Shown: positions 32,537 to 46,157, counted from the stretch's first letter. The stretch: 64,000 bases of DNA from Lingula anatina (GCF_001039355.2 NW_019775417.1:256698-320697), one strand, 5' to 3'. The notes: generated by a model from the sequence alone, not told the origin. Translations and numbers: made by a program.

Positions 32537-34657
32537 TCTGGTATTATTATTATAAAATTATCATTATTATTAATATTGTCTCTTACCTTTAAATAGGAAG
32601 TTATGGTTAAAGGTAAGCACTGGAGATATACAACAGTGTAATTCCAATCTCAGTTTTTAGAAATTAAAAAAAAAAAAAGAACTGAAAAAAAAAAAATAAC
32701 TAAAAAAAGACCACATCACTGTTTAACATGCTAAATATGAAAGAACCAATCAGGGTTCTGCAGACCGCTGCATATGCATTTGTAGCATAATGCGACGGAG
32801 GTTTTATTTTACTCCCAACTATTATTAGTGGCACAGTAGGCCCTACTTATCCTGAGTTTTAGAGATCACTGGAATCATGTCTCTGATATGAACACATATT
32901 TAGAACTCATAGTATCTGAAAGGCAGCTATTGCATTGTGGGATCGATTTTCACGAGTGAGGCTCACTATGCCGTTTTTGTATTGAAAAATGAAAAAAAAA
33001 AAGTATTACTTTTGTTTATGGAAAGCTGTGATGCTGTAACGTTATGTATTATCGTTTTTAGAAATGTACGGAATCAAATATTATGCCTTTGTTGATAGAG
33101 CGGTAGCAGTATTCACGAAAGATGTAAAAAATGTTCTTAAATTCAGTTTGGGTCATAGAAGCAGCAAGTTTTAATTTATTTTCTTTTAATATTTACATTG
33201 TACGTGTATTTGGTTTACACAGGAAAGTATGACAAAATTACTTTTTACATGCTAGTCTTTTAAAACCTGGTTATCGATCATTTGTTACATACTGAAACAA
33301 TTTGTTTTTTTTTTTTTTAATTTATTAATTATTTGATTTTACGGATGAATACTTTACTTTGCATTACAAGAGGTGTTTTTGCTTTTAGTCATTTATACGT
33401 ATATTTTTCAAGATTATCACAACAATGAAAAAAAAAGGAAAGAAAAACAAAAAAATCAGGAACGTTTCCAGTTGTTACGCACACTTCAAGTTTAAGTATC
33501 ACATGCGTTTTTATTATATATAATTATAATGAATAAATGGTGGACACTGCTCGAACATTAGTCCTCTTAGATAAGGATGTCCGCTGTATATTGTTGAACA
33601 TAACCGTTGTTGTGTTAAGTGGGAATCGCAACGGATTCCTTGTAAATCCCCCCCCCCCCCCCCATCCAGCTGTTTGATTATCTTATGTTGGTCCCCATTG
33701 GAGTTATACTTATATACATGTATGAATAATAAGAGATGAGGTAAAGAGCTACATCGTTCTTTTGCATGTGATTGGACGGTTTTCCCGAGAGTCGTTAACT
33801 TCATACACATGGCAACCATAATAGCTAAACGCCCTTTTCCCTGTTGCAGAATCTTTGCCCAAGTTTAAATTTGCGAAGGAAGGCGATATTTCGCTTGGGT
33901 ATACTCCCGATAGCGCCATTGTGACCTCAAAACTTTGCTAACGTTCGTAACCAGTGTCACCTGTTTTTGTTCCATCTGTTCAGTTCACTTTTGCGATTCA
34001 CTTATCGAGGTTTGGTTGCCCCGATCTGTTTTGACAAGTGTTGTGGTGTTTTTCTATGTATTTGGGTTTTTAAAATGACCAAAATGCGCCCTATTTTGAC
34101 GTCCTGAATATGTGTGTGGGTGTGAACAGGCGAACGTTCGGTCGAATATTATTGCCAATTGTTTTGAAAATATACCAGTTTCATGAAAACTCCCCTTTCC
34201 TCTTAATGATTTCAGTGTTCTCTTTGCAAGAATCTCTGGCGGCGCTTACTGGCCGATCATGTAAAGGTTGCAATAGCATCCCTTATCACCATCTCATTTT
34301 TCTTTTCTACAAAACGCAAACGCGATTGTGCATTGTCACGATTTGAGCTTTCCAGCACGTAATTATGACCAATTTTCTTTGGCTCCGATGACGAGGTGTT
34401 ACAAAAATACTCTAGATCTGATTTCAATCTTTCTCTTAATCCTGTGGACCAATTTTATCTTTGCGTGTTTGTTTTGTCATATTCGTGTCTTGTTAGACGA
34501 TGATTTTCAAAGGTTCAAAGTATTTGCCCAGAAAAGCTTATAGGCCCACGTAAATAGCGTTTGGTAAGAAATTTAAGGAATTTAACAGGATTTACAAGTT
34601 GTAAAAACCGCTGACGAATTGTGACAAAGCAAATGGTTAAGTTATGCAACTGTTTAA

Positions 34658-34658
<1 letters not shown>

Positions 34659-34697
<39 letters not shown>
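34659..34697. repeat. Poly-A tract (39 A)
   Basis: Uninterrupted A-run in intergenic DNA; it may be the tail of a retrotransposed sequence, though nothing recognisable precedes it. Confidence 0.9.
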
Positions 34698-34701
<4 letters not shown>

Positions 34702-35289
34702 AAAACGAAGCATTCACAAAAAAAAAAAACCTTGCATCGGCGCGATCACACGTAAGGGATTCTTTAAAACTTCAAAACAATTAGTTGATAAATATATTCG
34801 AAATTGTTACAGAGAAGTGACATTTGCTACACCGCAAAAGAGTGAAAAGATTCTAAAAGTCGAAGAATAAGATGTTACTGTTTTTATAACAGGCGATCTT
34901 TTACATATACTTTTAGTCTCAAATATGTATTATATTAATAGAGAAAATTGATCCAAAGTTTAAAGTTGAAAATTATATTTGATATTTTCATCGTCTTACA
35001 TTTCTCATCATTAGCACTCTCAGTGTCTCTTCCTTCTGTTATTTAGTAAGGAATCATGAAGGCACCGCGAAATCACTTACAAATGTAGTACCCCAATGTT
35101 TTCCATTCCTTTTGGTTGTTGCATTACAAGTAATAGCATTTCCTTATAAAGTACCTCAACATTCTAAATCACAACTCTTTGGTGATAAAACAAAAGTACA
35201 CCGCATACATCTATGTGCAATCGTCTAATCGATGCCCAAAACTACAAGCAATCTCTCTCTCTCTTTCTCTTCAACAACTAGAAAAACAC

Positions 35290-35520
35290 TCCGAGAGCAC
35301 AGACCTCGGCCAAGGCAGCGATTTTTTTTTTATTATAAATGATTATTGACTGATCATTAATCCGGATCGACACCAAAAACTAATAATCTCTTCCTTGGCC
35401 CACTTCTGACAGTTCCTGAAAATATCATCAAAATCGGTCCATAACTTTTTGAGTTATGTTGATGACAAACAAACAGACAGACAAACAGTGGTGAAAACAA
35501 CCGGAGGTAATAAAATGGAG
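35290..35520 (+). repeat. Dispersed SINE-like repeat
   Basis: Contains ACAGACCTCGGCCAAGGCAG, CCGGATCGACACCAAAAACT, TTCCTGAAAATATCATCAAA, CCATAACTTTTTGAGTTATG and an (ACAAACAG)n stretch, ending in AGGTAATAAA. From memory this architecture, with 'CCTCGGCCAAGG' near one end and 'GGAGGTAA' near the other, is common in marine invertebrate genomes. A related fragment is at 28020-28175. Confidence 0.7.
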
Positions 35521-35797
35521 GTAATAAAATTCATGTATAAACTACTACTGAGTAATGTGTCAGTAAGCTAAGGTAAGCCGACGAATGATTACTGTCTTAA
35601 ATTTGAGAAAAAAGTACTTGCCAGTACCACGGACATTACAATATTAGTCCGTCTAATACTGGGACCACATTTAAAGATCTGATGCACCAAAACCAGAAAA
35701 GAGTGCCATGAGTGTGCTGTTAAACTGCTCCTGATAGGGTAAGACTTGCCCATGCGACCTTGGAAATTGAGTTCTTATCCAGGGAACCTGACTTAAG

Positions 35798-35849
35798 TTT
35801 ATTATTATTATTATTATTATTATTGTGTGTGTGTGTGTGTGTGTGTGTG
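35798..35849. repeat. (ATT)n(GT)n microsatellite
   Basis: About eight ATT units followed by about twelve GT units. Confidence 0.95.
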
Positions 35850-36042
35850 AAATCGGGTCCAGGAACCTAAATTGTGGAGAATCTTTGAAAGGGGTTAAAA
35901 CGCCTTGGAGAAATTTCACGTTAGAACCCATCAAAGTGGACAGGTCAATTTAAGTAAACACAGTTTTATGGTTGTGAATGTTCATCGGCATGAGGTGTCG
36001 GCAGTTTTTACCAGAACGTGATTATACAACTATTCCTCGATG

Positions 36043-39000
36043 TTAAATGTATCTCAGATACTTTAATAAATACACAGTGAATACGCCAGCAACTACCATA
36101 AAAGAGAAACCGGGCGTTGGGGCGTCGTCTTTTGCTCCATGACTCAGCTTTGGATATTCACCATTGTTCCGAGTTTCATTCGGACTCGTCTCTGGGTAAA
36201 AAAACGCGACTCTCGCCGTGAGCGGAACCCCACTAAATACAGAAATATGCGAGCTGCCAAAAAAGGTATTCAGATTGTTCTTCAGGGAAAAAAGCATTTG
36301 GACGCCCTCGTCGTAGATGGACAATTCTTTATGCAGGGAGAAAATGACCTCCATGTCAGTGCTTAATGTGGCGGGATCGGTCGCACAAGGGGCACCGGCT
36401 GCCGCATCTGAAAGAAAATACGCGAAGGCTTATTAATGCAATCAGTTTTACGTCATTGCCGTGAAAGCCTGTGGTACAGATTTTGAATGCTAGTTTAATT
36501 GATATGGCAATTGCTCGGGGGTCCTGAATCATTATGTATAAAACCAACAAAAATACTGTTCGAAATAATAAAAACAAAAACGAAAGAACGGATCACTTTT
36601 GCAACTAACCTTTCTGTTTCTGAAATGTATTAAATAAACCATAATACTAAAGGGACGCATACCTTTGGGTACATTTGTGAACGCTGCCATAGCCCCACAA
36701 CCTCCGGAGCTCTCCCACTTACATTGATCTTCATACAGAACGAACGACCAACCCTGAACGCGGAGTCCCTCCAAGAAAGAGTGCTGCCTCCGAAACCAGA
36801 TGGAAAACTGTCCACAAGTGGCATTGGCTGAAGCAATGTCTCCGTCGTTGGTGGCGCCTCCCCGCGGAATGGTAAGCCGAATTTGGATGAGGTACGTGGT
36901 ACTGTAGAAAGCTTCGAAAGGTGCCCATCCCTCACCAGTGGACCTCGTCTCGGCGTCCTGAAAAATATAGACTATACAGCAAAACTGGCAAATATGCAGA
37001 CACCATAAAACAATGCAAAAAATATTGAAAATATATATGGCAATGCAAAATAAAACGGCCCGAATTCTGACGACACAAGATCTTTTACGCGAATAAATAA
37101 AAGTTGAAATTGTTAAAACGTATTTTCCTTTACACTTTTTAAAATCTTTTAATTAGAATGCGCATTTGTGTTTAATTCTGTTATCTATTGTTCCATTTGA
37201 TGAAGACTAAAAATTATTGATATCAATATTGCATTTTTATGAAGTCAGTTCTTTAAAAGTAAAAAAAAAAAAAAAGTTCACAATATTTGTTCTCTTTGCG
37301 TTTATAGGGTTTCCTTTTGTACTCGATAAACGTTTGGAGATCGATAAAGGAAAATTCCAAGATGTCTTCTACGAAAAACGGGTGGTAAAACTACAAAGAC
37401 GAAAACGACGATTTATTTTAAAATGAATGAAAGTTCATGATACCTTTAAACCTTAGAGAACACATAAACTGTAGGCCTATGTTGAAATAAGTTCACCAGT
37501 TTGGTAATAATCACAAAATAGATGACGAAAGAAAATTTGCGATTTCACCCACAAAGAAGAAGAGCATAATCTAGTAACGACAACGACTGAAAATATTGTT
37601 GTACTTACACTTAACATCCGGGGACTTAAAAGGGCAGAAAACCCAGTTGGATTAAACGTTCGTCGATCTGGAAATGAATGACTTGTCCTAAATTTGCTTA
37701 ATATCTTTAAGATTTATCTACACCAATGAGATGAGAGAGGTTTCTTATGGTCTCCAGGTAAGATGATAAAACGGAGTTATTCTTTACTAAATAGCAGAAA
37801 TAGGCCCTATTAATTCTAGCAGCCCCACGGTTGCAATAGGACATGCAGCCGCTCTCAGTAGGCCTACAACATTGGCTAACTGTTTTACCAACTCAACAGC
37901 CTTCACAAAAGTGTAGACCTTTAATATCATTACCAGGATCATAATCCGAATCGCTACTGACTAGATCTTAGATTAGAAAAATGATATATCATTGGTCAAT
38001 GTCTCTTCGCGTCATACATGCTGCCGTATAGGCCTATAGGCCTAGGCTACATCAGTTTAACACACGCTGGTAGGCCACACACACATACACACGCACGCAC
38101 GCACACACACACAGCATATTGCTATTAGGCCTACCTTACGGAATACCTACTTAAGAAACTTATCGGTTGATAAAAGTCTGAAATAATGCATAACATGACA
38201 TAAAATATGCGCACCTACGGCAATAGGAATTCCACTGTCACACCTGTCAATTATCAGGGGACCATTGCAGACGGCGCAAAAGATATTCTGCGCGTGCAGC
38301 GTTATGTCGCTATGTTTGTTGATGAAGCTCGCAATCGTGGAAGGAGTCGACAAACAAAGTTCATAAAGTTTCGGGAGTTTTTTATACCGGCAGTTTAACG
38401 TCCCATACCAGTCTCTTCCTCTGACTTGGTGGCCTCTGTTGCTAAGGTGACAGGGTCGGCCTCTAGTCTGCGGAGGCTGGAAAATGAAATAGCAGTCGCC
38501 ATGAGTCTCCATACGTTGGACGATTTCACGTGTACTGGACGCGTTCAAGAAGCCATCTTGGGCCGACTTTGAGCACACAATAACTACTTCCCAATTCAGA
38601 ATGTCTGAGACATTGAAGCACGTAGCGCAGAAGCGGTTTTTGAACGTGACATTTGCTGAAAGGAGCTCAACTGGTGGAAGAACGTTGTCTTCGAGAGTCA
38701 CCACACCGGACTCGCACAAGGCACGAATCGCATCGTTTTTCCAGTTTGCTGGGCACTTTGTGACCATCCAGTAATACCGCGAATCTGTAACATACGAAGA
38801 GCTTTGTATGTGACATTGATATATTTCTGAATCTGTTAACTTGGAGTCTTTCCCTGTTCTGTTTGCACTCTCCGCATAGTTCAGACAGTAATAACAACAG
38901 TCGTTTAACAGTTCACAATATTCATCGCAATAGCAATGGATCCGAAGCCAATAGGCGTCCCCTAGAGTAGTTGACACACAAAGCCATTGGTTTGTTCTGA

Positions 39001-39823
39001 AATTGCTATTAATTTGATCTGCAATTTCAGTGACAGTAAGATTGTCATACCCAATGTCATTTGTATTAAAAGATTCAACAGAACTGTTTTCTGTGGCAAA
39101 AACTCGTGGGACGGGGCCATTTCTTCTATTGAATATACTTCTTTTAAGTCTTTGGCAATTTGCAAGTGACGGCTTTTCTCTTTTAGTTTCACTTTCGCGT
39201 AAATTCATACATTTCTGGTCACTGATATTGTGAACTGAGAAAGTGTTTTTGAACAAATACTGGTTCTTAGACGGACCGAATTTTGGTCTTCGTATTTTTT
39301 GACCGGTGCGATGCGCAGTGACATGTTTTTCACTTAAATGTTCATCTAGGGCCCTTTTCTGCTCTCCCGCGACTCTTCTTCGCCTGTAGGGCCAACAACC
39401 TTTGTCACCCAAATAAATATCACCATAACCCCTGGAGACAAAGTCAACACAATCTGCTCCACCATTGTGAAGATTTGACTCGAAGGCCTTAACACTCTCC
39501 GCCCGGCCTCTATATCGGTTCTTTTTCCGTGTTCCGATATGATTCCTGTTATCATATCTACCATCATGGGCCGCTTGAACATCGCCAAAAGCCACGGACG
39601 TGGATTGTTCAGCCGTGTCTTTACTGGCGCGTATTGTTTGCAAAACGAAGATTACAAAACAGCCAAAACGAAAAAAGAGCTTCAGTAACGACTGTTTGCT
39701 CGAGCACCTGGGGTTCTTACTTCTTTCATGCCTGAGTTTCATGTCAGCGTTTTCCTTATCACACCGCCGTATCACACCGCCGTAGCCAAAGGGTATTGTC
39801 CAAGGAGCGTACTTTGTGTACAC
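36043..39823 (-). CDS. SMB-like cysteine-rich secreted/anchored protein 1 (4 exons)
   Basis: Exons 38215-39823, 37609-37667, 36663-36957 and 36043-36407 join in phases 1, 0 and 1; 775 aa from the first Met, or 748 from Met28 (codon 39740-39742), which I prefer because it gives a plausible signal peptide (KLFFRFGCFVIFVLQTIRA). A basic, low-complexity region follows, then RLKRSI, a possible furin site. A somatomedin-B-like knot (HCYCDEYCELLNDCCYYC, about 293-310) comes next. The following Cys-rich region (YYWMVTKCPANW, PPVELLSANVTFKNRFCATC) resembles, from memory, ectodomains of latrophilin-like or Mth-like receptors in invertebrates. No seven-helix domain follows: the protein ends with a single hydrophobic segment (FSFMVVAGVFTVYLL) and KYLRYI, fitting a type I membrane or GPI-anchored protein. 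It is head-to-head with its paralogue at 41686. Exact function unknown. Confidence 0.85.
38077..38113. repeat. (AC)n microsatellite
   Basis: Imperfect AC/GCAC run in intron 1 of the minus-strand SMB gene. Confidence 0.85.
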
Positions 39824-39878
39824 TTTATATGTAAATGAAGCTTCCGCAGAAAGTGGGTGAGGAAAGGAACATATGTGG

Positions 39879-39914
<36 letters not shown>

Positions 39915-41685
39915 CCCAGTGAATTGCCACCTGACACCTGTCCATTAGTACTGCTCAGATGCATAAAGTTACAATTTGGTTCTTTCATGCATCGTGGCAG
40001 AACGATTTTAATGATATGTTAAAGATATGTGGCCTTTTCTTTCAATTAATACATTTAAATTTGCACATAGGCAGATTCATATACTACTTTATATAAATTC
40101 ATTGAACACATTTATACATGGCATTCTTTCGTCCATATTTATAAAACAGTGCTCGTGCAAGTAAAGAAACGTACGTTCAAGGGTTAAAAAAATATGTACA
40201 TTGAAAAAGGGATGATTGACAGGTGCCAATAGATCGACACAAGCGCTGATTGGCCAACTGTGTGGCTACAGCATTGACTTGTTTTAGACTGCCTCTCGGG
40301 TCTGCTTCTGAATCTTATAAATGGCCTATAATCTGTCTATATGTAAATATTTGGGGAAATACGAACACATTTCCAAGTGCTTCAAAGAGATTATTCTAAA
40401 ACAGTGTATTTTCTATCCTTGAGGGATTGCCCGGGGTCGAATTGTCTTATAACCATGGGGTTAAAATAGAGGCAGTATACTTCAATTTGCAATTTTACAC
40501 TATTTTACGATTGAATGTTGGGAATGGAGGATGGGTGATTGGTCAAATCTCACTAATAAGTGGCATTTAGAAGGAAGGGTGTCAAACCGTGTAAGGGAGA
40601 GGTTAAAACAAACGAGGGATTATTGTAATACAAGTGTTTTTTATTACATTCAGATGATAAATGTTAACAATTATTTTGTAAATATAATGTAATATAAAAA
40701 GTGCATATGAGAATCAATAAATATTAAAATGCATCAAAATGGTGTACGCATTTAAAATAATTGAAGTTTTAAAAAATCACCGATATTTCTAAAAAGCGAG
40801 GCAATATAAATAAAAAACGTTCCATTTTCGTTGCGCTCAGAAAAAAAATCTTACTGTTGTTGTTGTCTCAAACAGCTCCGTGTATTTGTATTAGAGTTGA
40901 CGATCAATTTCGTCAGAGACTACTTATGTCGTCGGGTAAATTGAAATGGTAGAAGGTTGAAAAATACGTAGCCGGATTCGGTGCGGGTTGTGGTATGCCT
41001 GTTATGTAGAAACAGTATTCGGACATGAAAGTAAATTTGTTCGTTTGCAGATAATTAACCTTACTAATTTTACAATCACGATTCTTTGGGTTTTTTGTCT
41101 AAATTAGTCGCCTTAATGGTTTTTCTGATCAGTTTACAGAATAAACTAAATCGCTTCAATAACTTACTGCATCATCTGAAACGACAATCACGAGAGAAAG
41201 CCAATCCGTTTGATCGTCGACCTCACGCCAAAGATCGTGACATCGAAACTTAGTCATGACTTTACAGCAAAACTTTGTTATTCCCTTTGAGTCAAAAGAG
41301 TTTTAGGGCAGTCCACACAAAAGGAATGTTGCACTTGAATCTTTATAGAAAAATAGCTTAAAGACTTAAAGTTGTTTTATAACAGAAAATCGTCTACAGG
41401 TTTTCTTTTAATGTTACGTAAACAATGAAACATTACGTAAAAGAGAGAAGAAAAAAACAAGGTTGGGTTAGATAAAGATTCTCATTACATGACAGACTTA
41501 AAGGGTAAATTCAATAGCACGTAATAATGCCGACATGGCCTTTACTTTGGTTTACAAAGAAATATCATGCTAAAACATGATAAAAACGTGCGATTAAGTC
41601 ACGGCGACTGTGTGCAAGTCAACATAAAACCCTGCAAAGCGGTTCCAAGCCGCAGATTAAGACTTGGAGAGATTTTGAAACTGCA
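39824..41685. other. Bidirectional intergenic region of the SMB gene pair
   Basis: About 1.9 kb between the two start codons, so it must hold both 5' flanks. It contains an (AT)n run at 39883-39911 and no exon I can support. Confidence 0.7.
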
Positions 41686-44600
41686 ATGTCTCTCCCGTAC
41701 AATAAACCTGGCGCAAAGGTACGGAAGCACGTTTGCGTCGTGTTTCTTACTCTTTATGCTTTGAACATTTTCCCCATTCACATTATTAAGGCTACTCAGT
41801 CTGATTTTATTGTGAAGAGACGTCAACCAAATGACAGCATCAAGATAGCAAAATATGGTGAAAAGACGTTCAGCATTTCGGAAAGTCCGCAAAAAGCTCG
41901 TGGTGGTATGGAAAATGCAACCTTAAAACAGGAAGGATGCAAGCAGGCCAGTCACTACGGCAGTCATTTGTCTGCACCGGAAGAGCGTCGCGATGCTAAA
42001 TCTGACCACCATGTTAAATTGAGGAGAAAGCTGTCTGAAAGGGGAGCGGTTTTGCTTGTGAACACAAAGACAGGAACACACGGTCAAACAGGATGGGCAT
42101 CTAAGGAATCGGTGAGTCAAAGCAAACGTCAGTCACAGCCGGTCAGTTCAGTGGTTAAAAGTGCCAAGAGAAAAGACATGCCAAGTTCATTTTCAAGGGG
42201 TCGGGCGTTCATGGGTAGCATTTATGCTAATGAAAGTGCGAGGAGTACATTTTTATTGGTTGTGGGGCAGACACTCAAAAAGATTGACGAAAATCAGACT
42301 TTGGTGAAATGTCCAAACCAGAACTCTGTTAGTTCTCATTGTAAACCGAAAAAGACTAACCGACAGAAGAAGACTGGTTCAAGATTTATAAGATCCATTT
42401 CGACAGATAGCCAACATTTTCCGAATTCATCAGATTATGAAAGTGTCATTGTTACTGGTGACAGACACGTGACTGAAAGAACCGTTCGCACTAGCACATT
42501 GCTCACCCAACCTTACAATGACACAAACTCGAATTTTTTATACAATTTTAACAGCACAGTTTCAGACATTACAGATCAAATAAACACTAAATTTCAGTCA
42601 AACAGGTGGCTCTGTGTGTCTCGTCCGGATAAGACTGGCGAATTAATCATGATTCGATGCTTTTGTGACGAATTCTGCACACTGTTTAATGACTGCTGTT
42701 ATGACTGTTTGAAAAGTGAACTTATCGCCAATGGTTCCAAACACACAAACGAAAACAACTTTACCACTTCGGACAGTGAAGCTCCGGTTGACTGTCAACT
42801 CCCAAAGAGCAGCTGCGCAAAAGACATGAACTCAAACACGACCTCCCAGGGTCACAGCTTGTCCATTATGGAGACTGATATCCAGTGTGTAATTCAAAGC
42901 ACACGGCCCAACGTAGGAGATCGTCGTTTCTGGATGGTTACTAAGTGCCCTTCACATTGGCCTGACGACAATACGCGAGTGTCTTGCGAGTCTGGTAAGA
43001 TGACTGATAGTAACGACATTCTACCCCCGGTCGAACTCCTCTCTGCAAATGTAACGCTTAAGAATCGGTTCTGCGCGCTTTGCCATGGCGTCAAAGATTA
43101 TCAACCCTGGGACATCATCCTTGCCTGCTTCTACACTAATCAAGATGGTTTTTTGGACGCTTTTACTTCGCGGGACGTCATCGCTCTCATGGCGCGTCGT
43201 CCTGACTGCTCTTTCATATTCCAGCCTCCTTTCAGTAGAGGTCGACCCTGTCACCTTGGCAACAGAGGCCACCAATTTAAGGGTGGGGTGTGGCATGGAA
43301 CCTTGGCTTGCCGTAATAGAGAAACAAACCTTCTAGACCTGTGTTCCTCCTCACCTTCAACGATCGTAGAGTTAAGGCGCCAGGGTTCCACCGTCGGCTA
43401 TGCGCAGAACATATATTGTGCGATTTGCCTTGCTGCCTATACAGTAGACGGCAACTGCCCAAAGAACCCCAGAACACGCATTTTCACATCGAGAGGTATG
43501 TTAAGTGCTTCGTTCTGTACCATTACACTTTTCAGTAATTACACAGCTCCAACATGTGTTTAAATCTTTTTCATTCTTTTCCCCAAGTGCATTTCCTTAC
43601 GTTAATTAATTGACAGGACCAAGCAAAGTTTAGCTGATGCTCTTAAAAAGTGACCAGGCTGTAAAGTTATAAATCTCTTAAGCCTTTCGTGTATTCATAA
43701 GTGATGACAATGCATGGAAAAATAACATGACAGAACACGAGTGAATGAACGGTTTTATTTGCCCACTTGTCTTTTCTAGAATATGCAAGAGTATACGTTC
43801 AAGTACGTTCTGGATTTGTAGCTCTCCTGAACCCTTCGATAGGAAATGTGAGTATTAAAATCTTTCATATATCTAAGAAAACATCACACGTCATATCGTC
43901 ATTATAGGTCAAGGATATTTGCACATCTTTATTACTATATTGAGGTCTAGGCTTATTCGAATCAACAGTTACCTCCAATGTCTTTTTTTTTTCTATTCCA
44001 AGAGTACCATAGTATCTTTTACCAACTCCACAGCAGACAACTATCAGTCGAAAATTAGAAAAAAAATTAAGTACTGTTTGTGGTGAAATCAAACAACTGA
44101 CACTATTGGATTTAATTCCAGACAAATACATTTCTTTTTCCGCAGTTTGTCTGTTGCTTGAAAGGAATTATAATCTCCTGTTTTGAAGAAAATATTATAA
44201 ATATCTGGGTATAAAATACGGCTGACGAACTCTTTTATTGAAGGCTACGTTAATATATTTTCATGAATTATTCCAGACAAACGAAGACTCCACGAGCGGG
44301 AACGTTACACACACACCATTTCAGATGCTTTACAGCACTCGCCATGTCATAAATGTAAGCCTGGAGATCGGACGATCACTGATAACTATCGAAGAGAGCG
44401 CACCGATAGCCCCAATTGTATGCACAGCGTTCAAACGTTGGTTTTTAAAGCAACGTGAGTTATTGGCAAACGTAACAGCTGCAGGGTGGACGTATATGCC
44501 GAAGCCATTGCAACAGTGCACGCCAGCCTCTGAAGACAACTGCCAGCAAGGTGACAAGGTCAGCCAGGTCACCAATGACTTCTGTGGTAGGTGAAATAGT

Positions 44601-45405
44601 TTTTTTTACAGAAATTTATAACAAATTCCTCAAACCCCTCAATCAAGAGTGGCAAACCAAGGTTAATACCACTTTTGTGAGAAAAATGCTTTTATCGTAT
44701 TTTGATCGCATAACAAGGTATGAAATTATATGCCGTACGTTCTATATATTTGACGAGAACTCATTCACGCATTTCTGCAATAGTGTTAACAGACGTTTTC
44801 CTTTCAGTTTATCTTTTTATTTTATTTTTTTATATCTGACAGGTACCAAGATTGTTAAAAAAATTTCACCTCTATAACTATTCTAAAACAAATATTCCAC
44901 ATTGTCTAAAACTGATTAGCGTAAGGACATTGAACAGGTTGTAATAAATTACGGTTAAACAATCAACCAGAAGTATGTTGTTGCACGAAACCAGGATTAT
45001 TTTCAAACTGCAGTTTTATCATTTTAAGATACCACACCGGCTGTTCACTGCGAGAAAAACTCATTAATGATGAGCATGGACTTCCGCTTGAGTAAAGAAT
45101 CCACCACCTACGCCGATGCATTGAAACAGTTTGTTTCCCTGCGGATGGATCTGTGCACGTACTTTGCCAGGTCTTATTTCATGATCCCAGGTCAGATCAG
45201 CATTAGACCAACAGTTTTAGCTAAGGGGGAGAGAGAAATTGTTCCGATGACAACTAGGGAAAATGAAGTCGAAGATGTCGATGGCTCGGTTTTTACTCCA
45301 AAGGGGATTCCAATGAATAATATGGCTGTAATGGAGTCTCTTTCGCTTCCTGATACCGTTTTCCTAATGATATCTTTAAAACTTGTAGGTTGCAGTATAT
45401 GGTGA
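41686..45405 (+). CDS. SMB-like cysteine-rich secreted protein 2 (4 exons), paralogue of the 36043-39823 gene
   Basis: Exons 41686-43495, 43780-43847, 44277-44586 and 45029-45405, with phases 1, 0 and 1 as in the paralogue; product 854 aa. The start gives a signal peptide (VCVVFLTLYALNIFPIHIIKA after a basic n-region). A long Lys/Ser-rich region follows, then RFIRSI (possible furin site), and the SMB-like knot RCFCDEFCTLFNDCCYDC at about 323-340. The next region has RRFWMVTKCPSHW, PPVELLSANVTLKNRFCALC and IFQPPFSRGRPCHLGNRGHQ, nearly identical to the paralogue, then GFVALLNPS (exon 2) and QRELLANVTAAGWTYMP (exon 3). The C-terminus (TVFLMISLKLVGCSIW) is only mildly hydrophobic, so membrane anchoring is uncertain. 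It carries an insertion after the knot that the paralogue lacks. No 7TM exons are visible downstream. Ligand and role unknown. Confidence 0.86.
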
Positions 45406-45599
45406 AGACCTTGGGTGCAGACTAGATAAATTCAGAACTCCAAAGTAATTTTTGTCGGAGGGAGATATCAAAATAGTTCTTTGGACCCATGTGACCCTAA
45501 ATCAAGAAACAATTTTATTGAAAAGGGTGTCTAAAGGTGTTTAAAAATTAAAAGATACTTATATGTTAGGTAAAGTTAGAACAATTGTAATGGTGGCTT

Positions 45600-45609
45600 A
45601 ATAAATAAA
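45600..45609 (+). terminator. Overlapping polyadenylation signals of SMB gene 2
   Basis: AATAAATAAA, two overlapping AATAAA hexamers, 195 bases after the stop codon; another AATAAA is at 45686. Confidence 0.5.
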
Positions 45610-46157
45610 GACATCTAAAGATTTAGTTGTGCTCTGAGAGGATAATAGATAGATATTTGCTGACATTAACTATTGTCATTTGACGAATAAAGGCGACGTA
45701 TAAAGCAAATATTATTTTGTGGTACTTTTCTTTAACTGAAAAAAGGGAGCGCCAGGCACATTAGTGCGCTTTTTTTAAATTATTCTGTCAGTTGAAGATT
45801 TGACAAAACAGTAATTCAGCGCGAATACGCAAGCTTCTTTAAACCCTTTCTCTGACTTTTTATATTTGCAAAACAAATTACAAGCTTTAGTGCAATTGTG
45901 CGTATCATTGTCTTTCGAGGCTTAACTCTGTGTCTCCGATAGGAACATACGTTGTTCTTAATCGAGTAAACACAATCACACGACGCCATGTGAAAGACCC
46001 TGGTAGGTGTCAACAATCCACCTGCTAAATAGAACCAAGTCGTATGTTTTGTGAAATTTTATAAAATGCTAACAGTTATGGCATAAGCAAAGAGTGACAG
46101 GTTCTTAACGTAAGTGCCATAAATACTTCGAAACCATCTTTTTGCTTTCGACAATTC

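Larger units (their letters stand above)
32537..36042. other. Intergenic region downstream of ALDH8A1 and of the minus-strand SMB gene
   Basis: Holds both 3' flanks (convergent genes). I see a C-run (33649-33663), a 39-base poly-A (34659-34697), a SINE-like repeat (35290-35520) and an (ATT)n(GT)n microsatellite (35798-35849), and no exon. AATAAA at 33532 is a possible ALDH8A1 poly(A) signal. Confidence 0.7.

Noticed and set aside
34110-34543. Two short plus-strand frames after ALDH8A1
   Set aside because: No recognisable domain or splice structure; length is within chance expectation for this DNA.
38207-39785. Plus-strand open frames opposite the SMB gene 1 exon
   Set aside because: Antisense shadows with no signal peptide, domain or splice support; likewise the minus-strand frames opposite SMB gene 2.
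36043-45405. Calling the SMB pair complete latrophilin-like GPCRs
   Set aside because: No seven-helix exons are visible in either gene or downstream of them.
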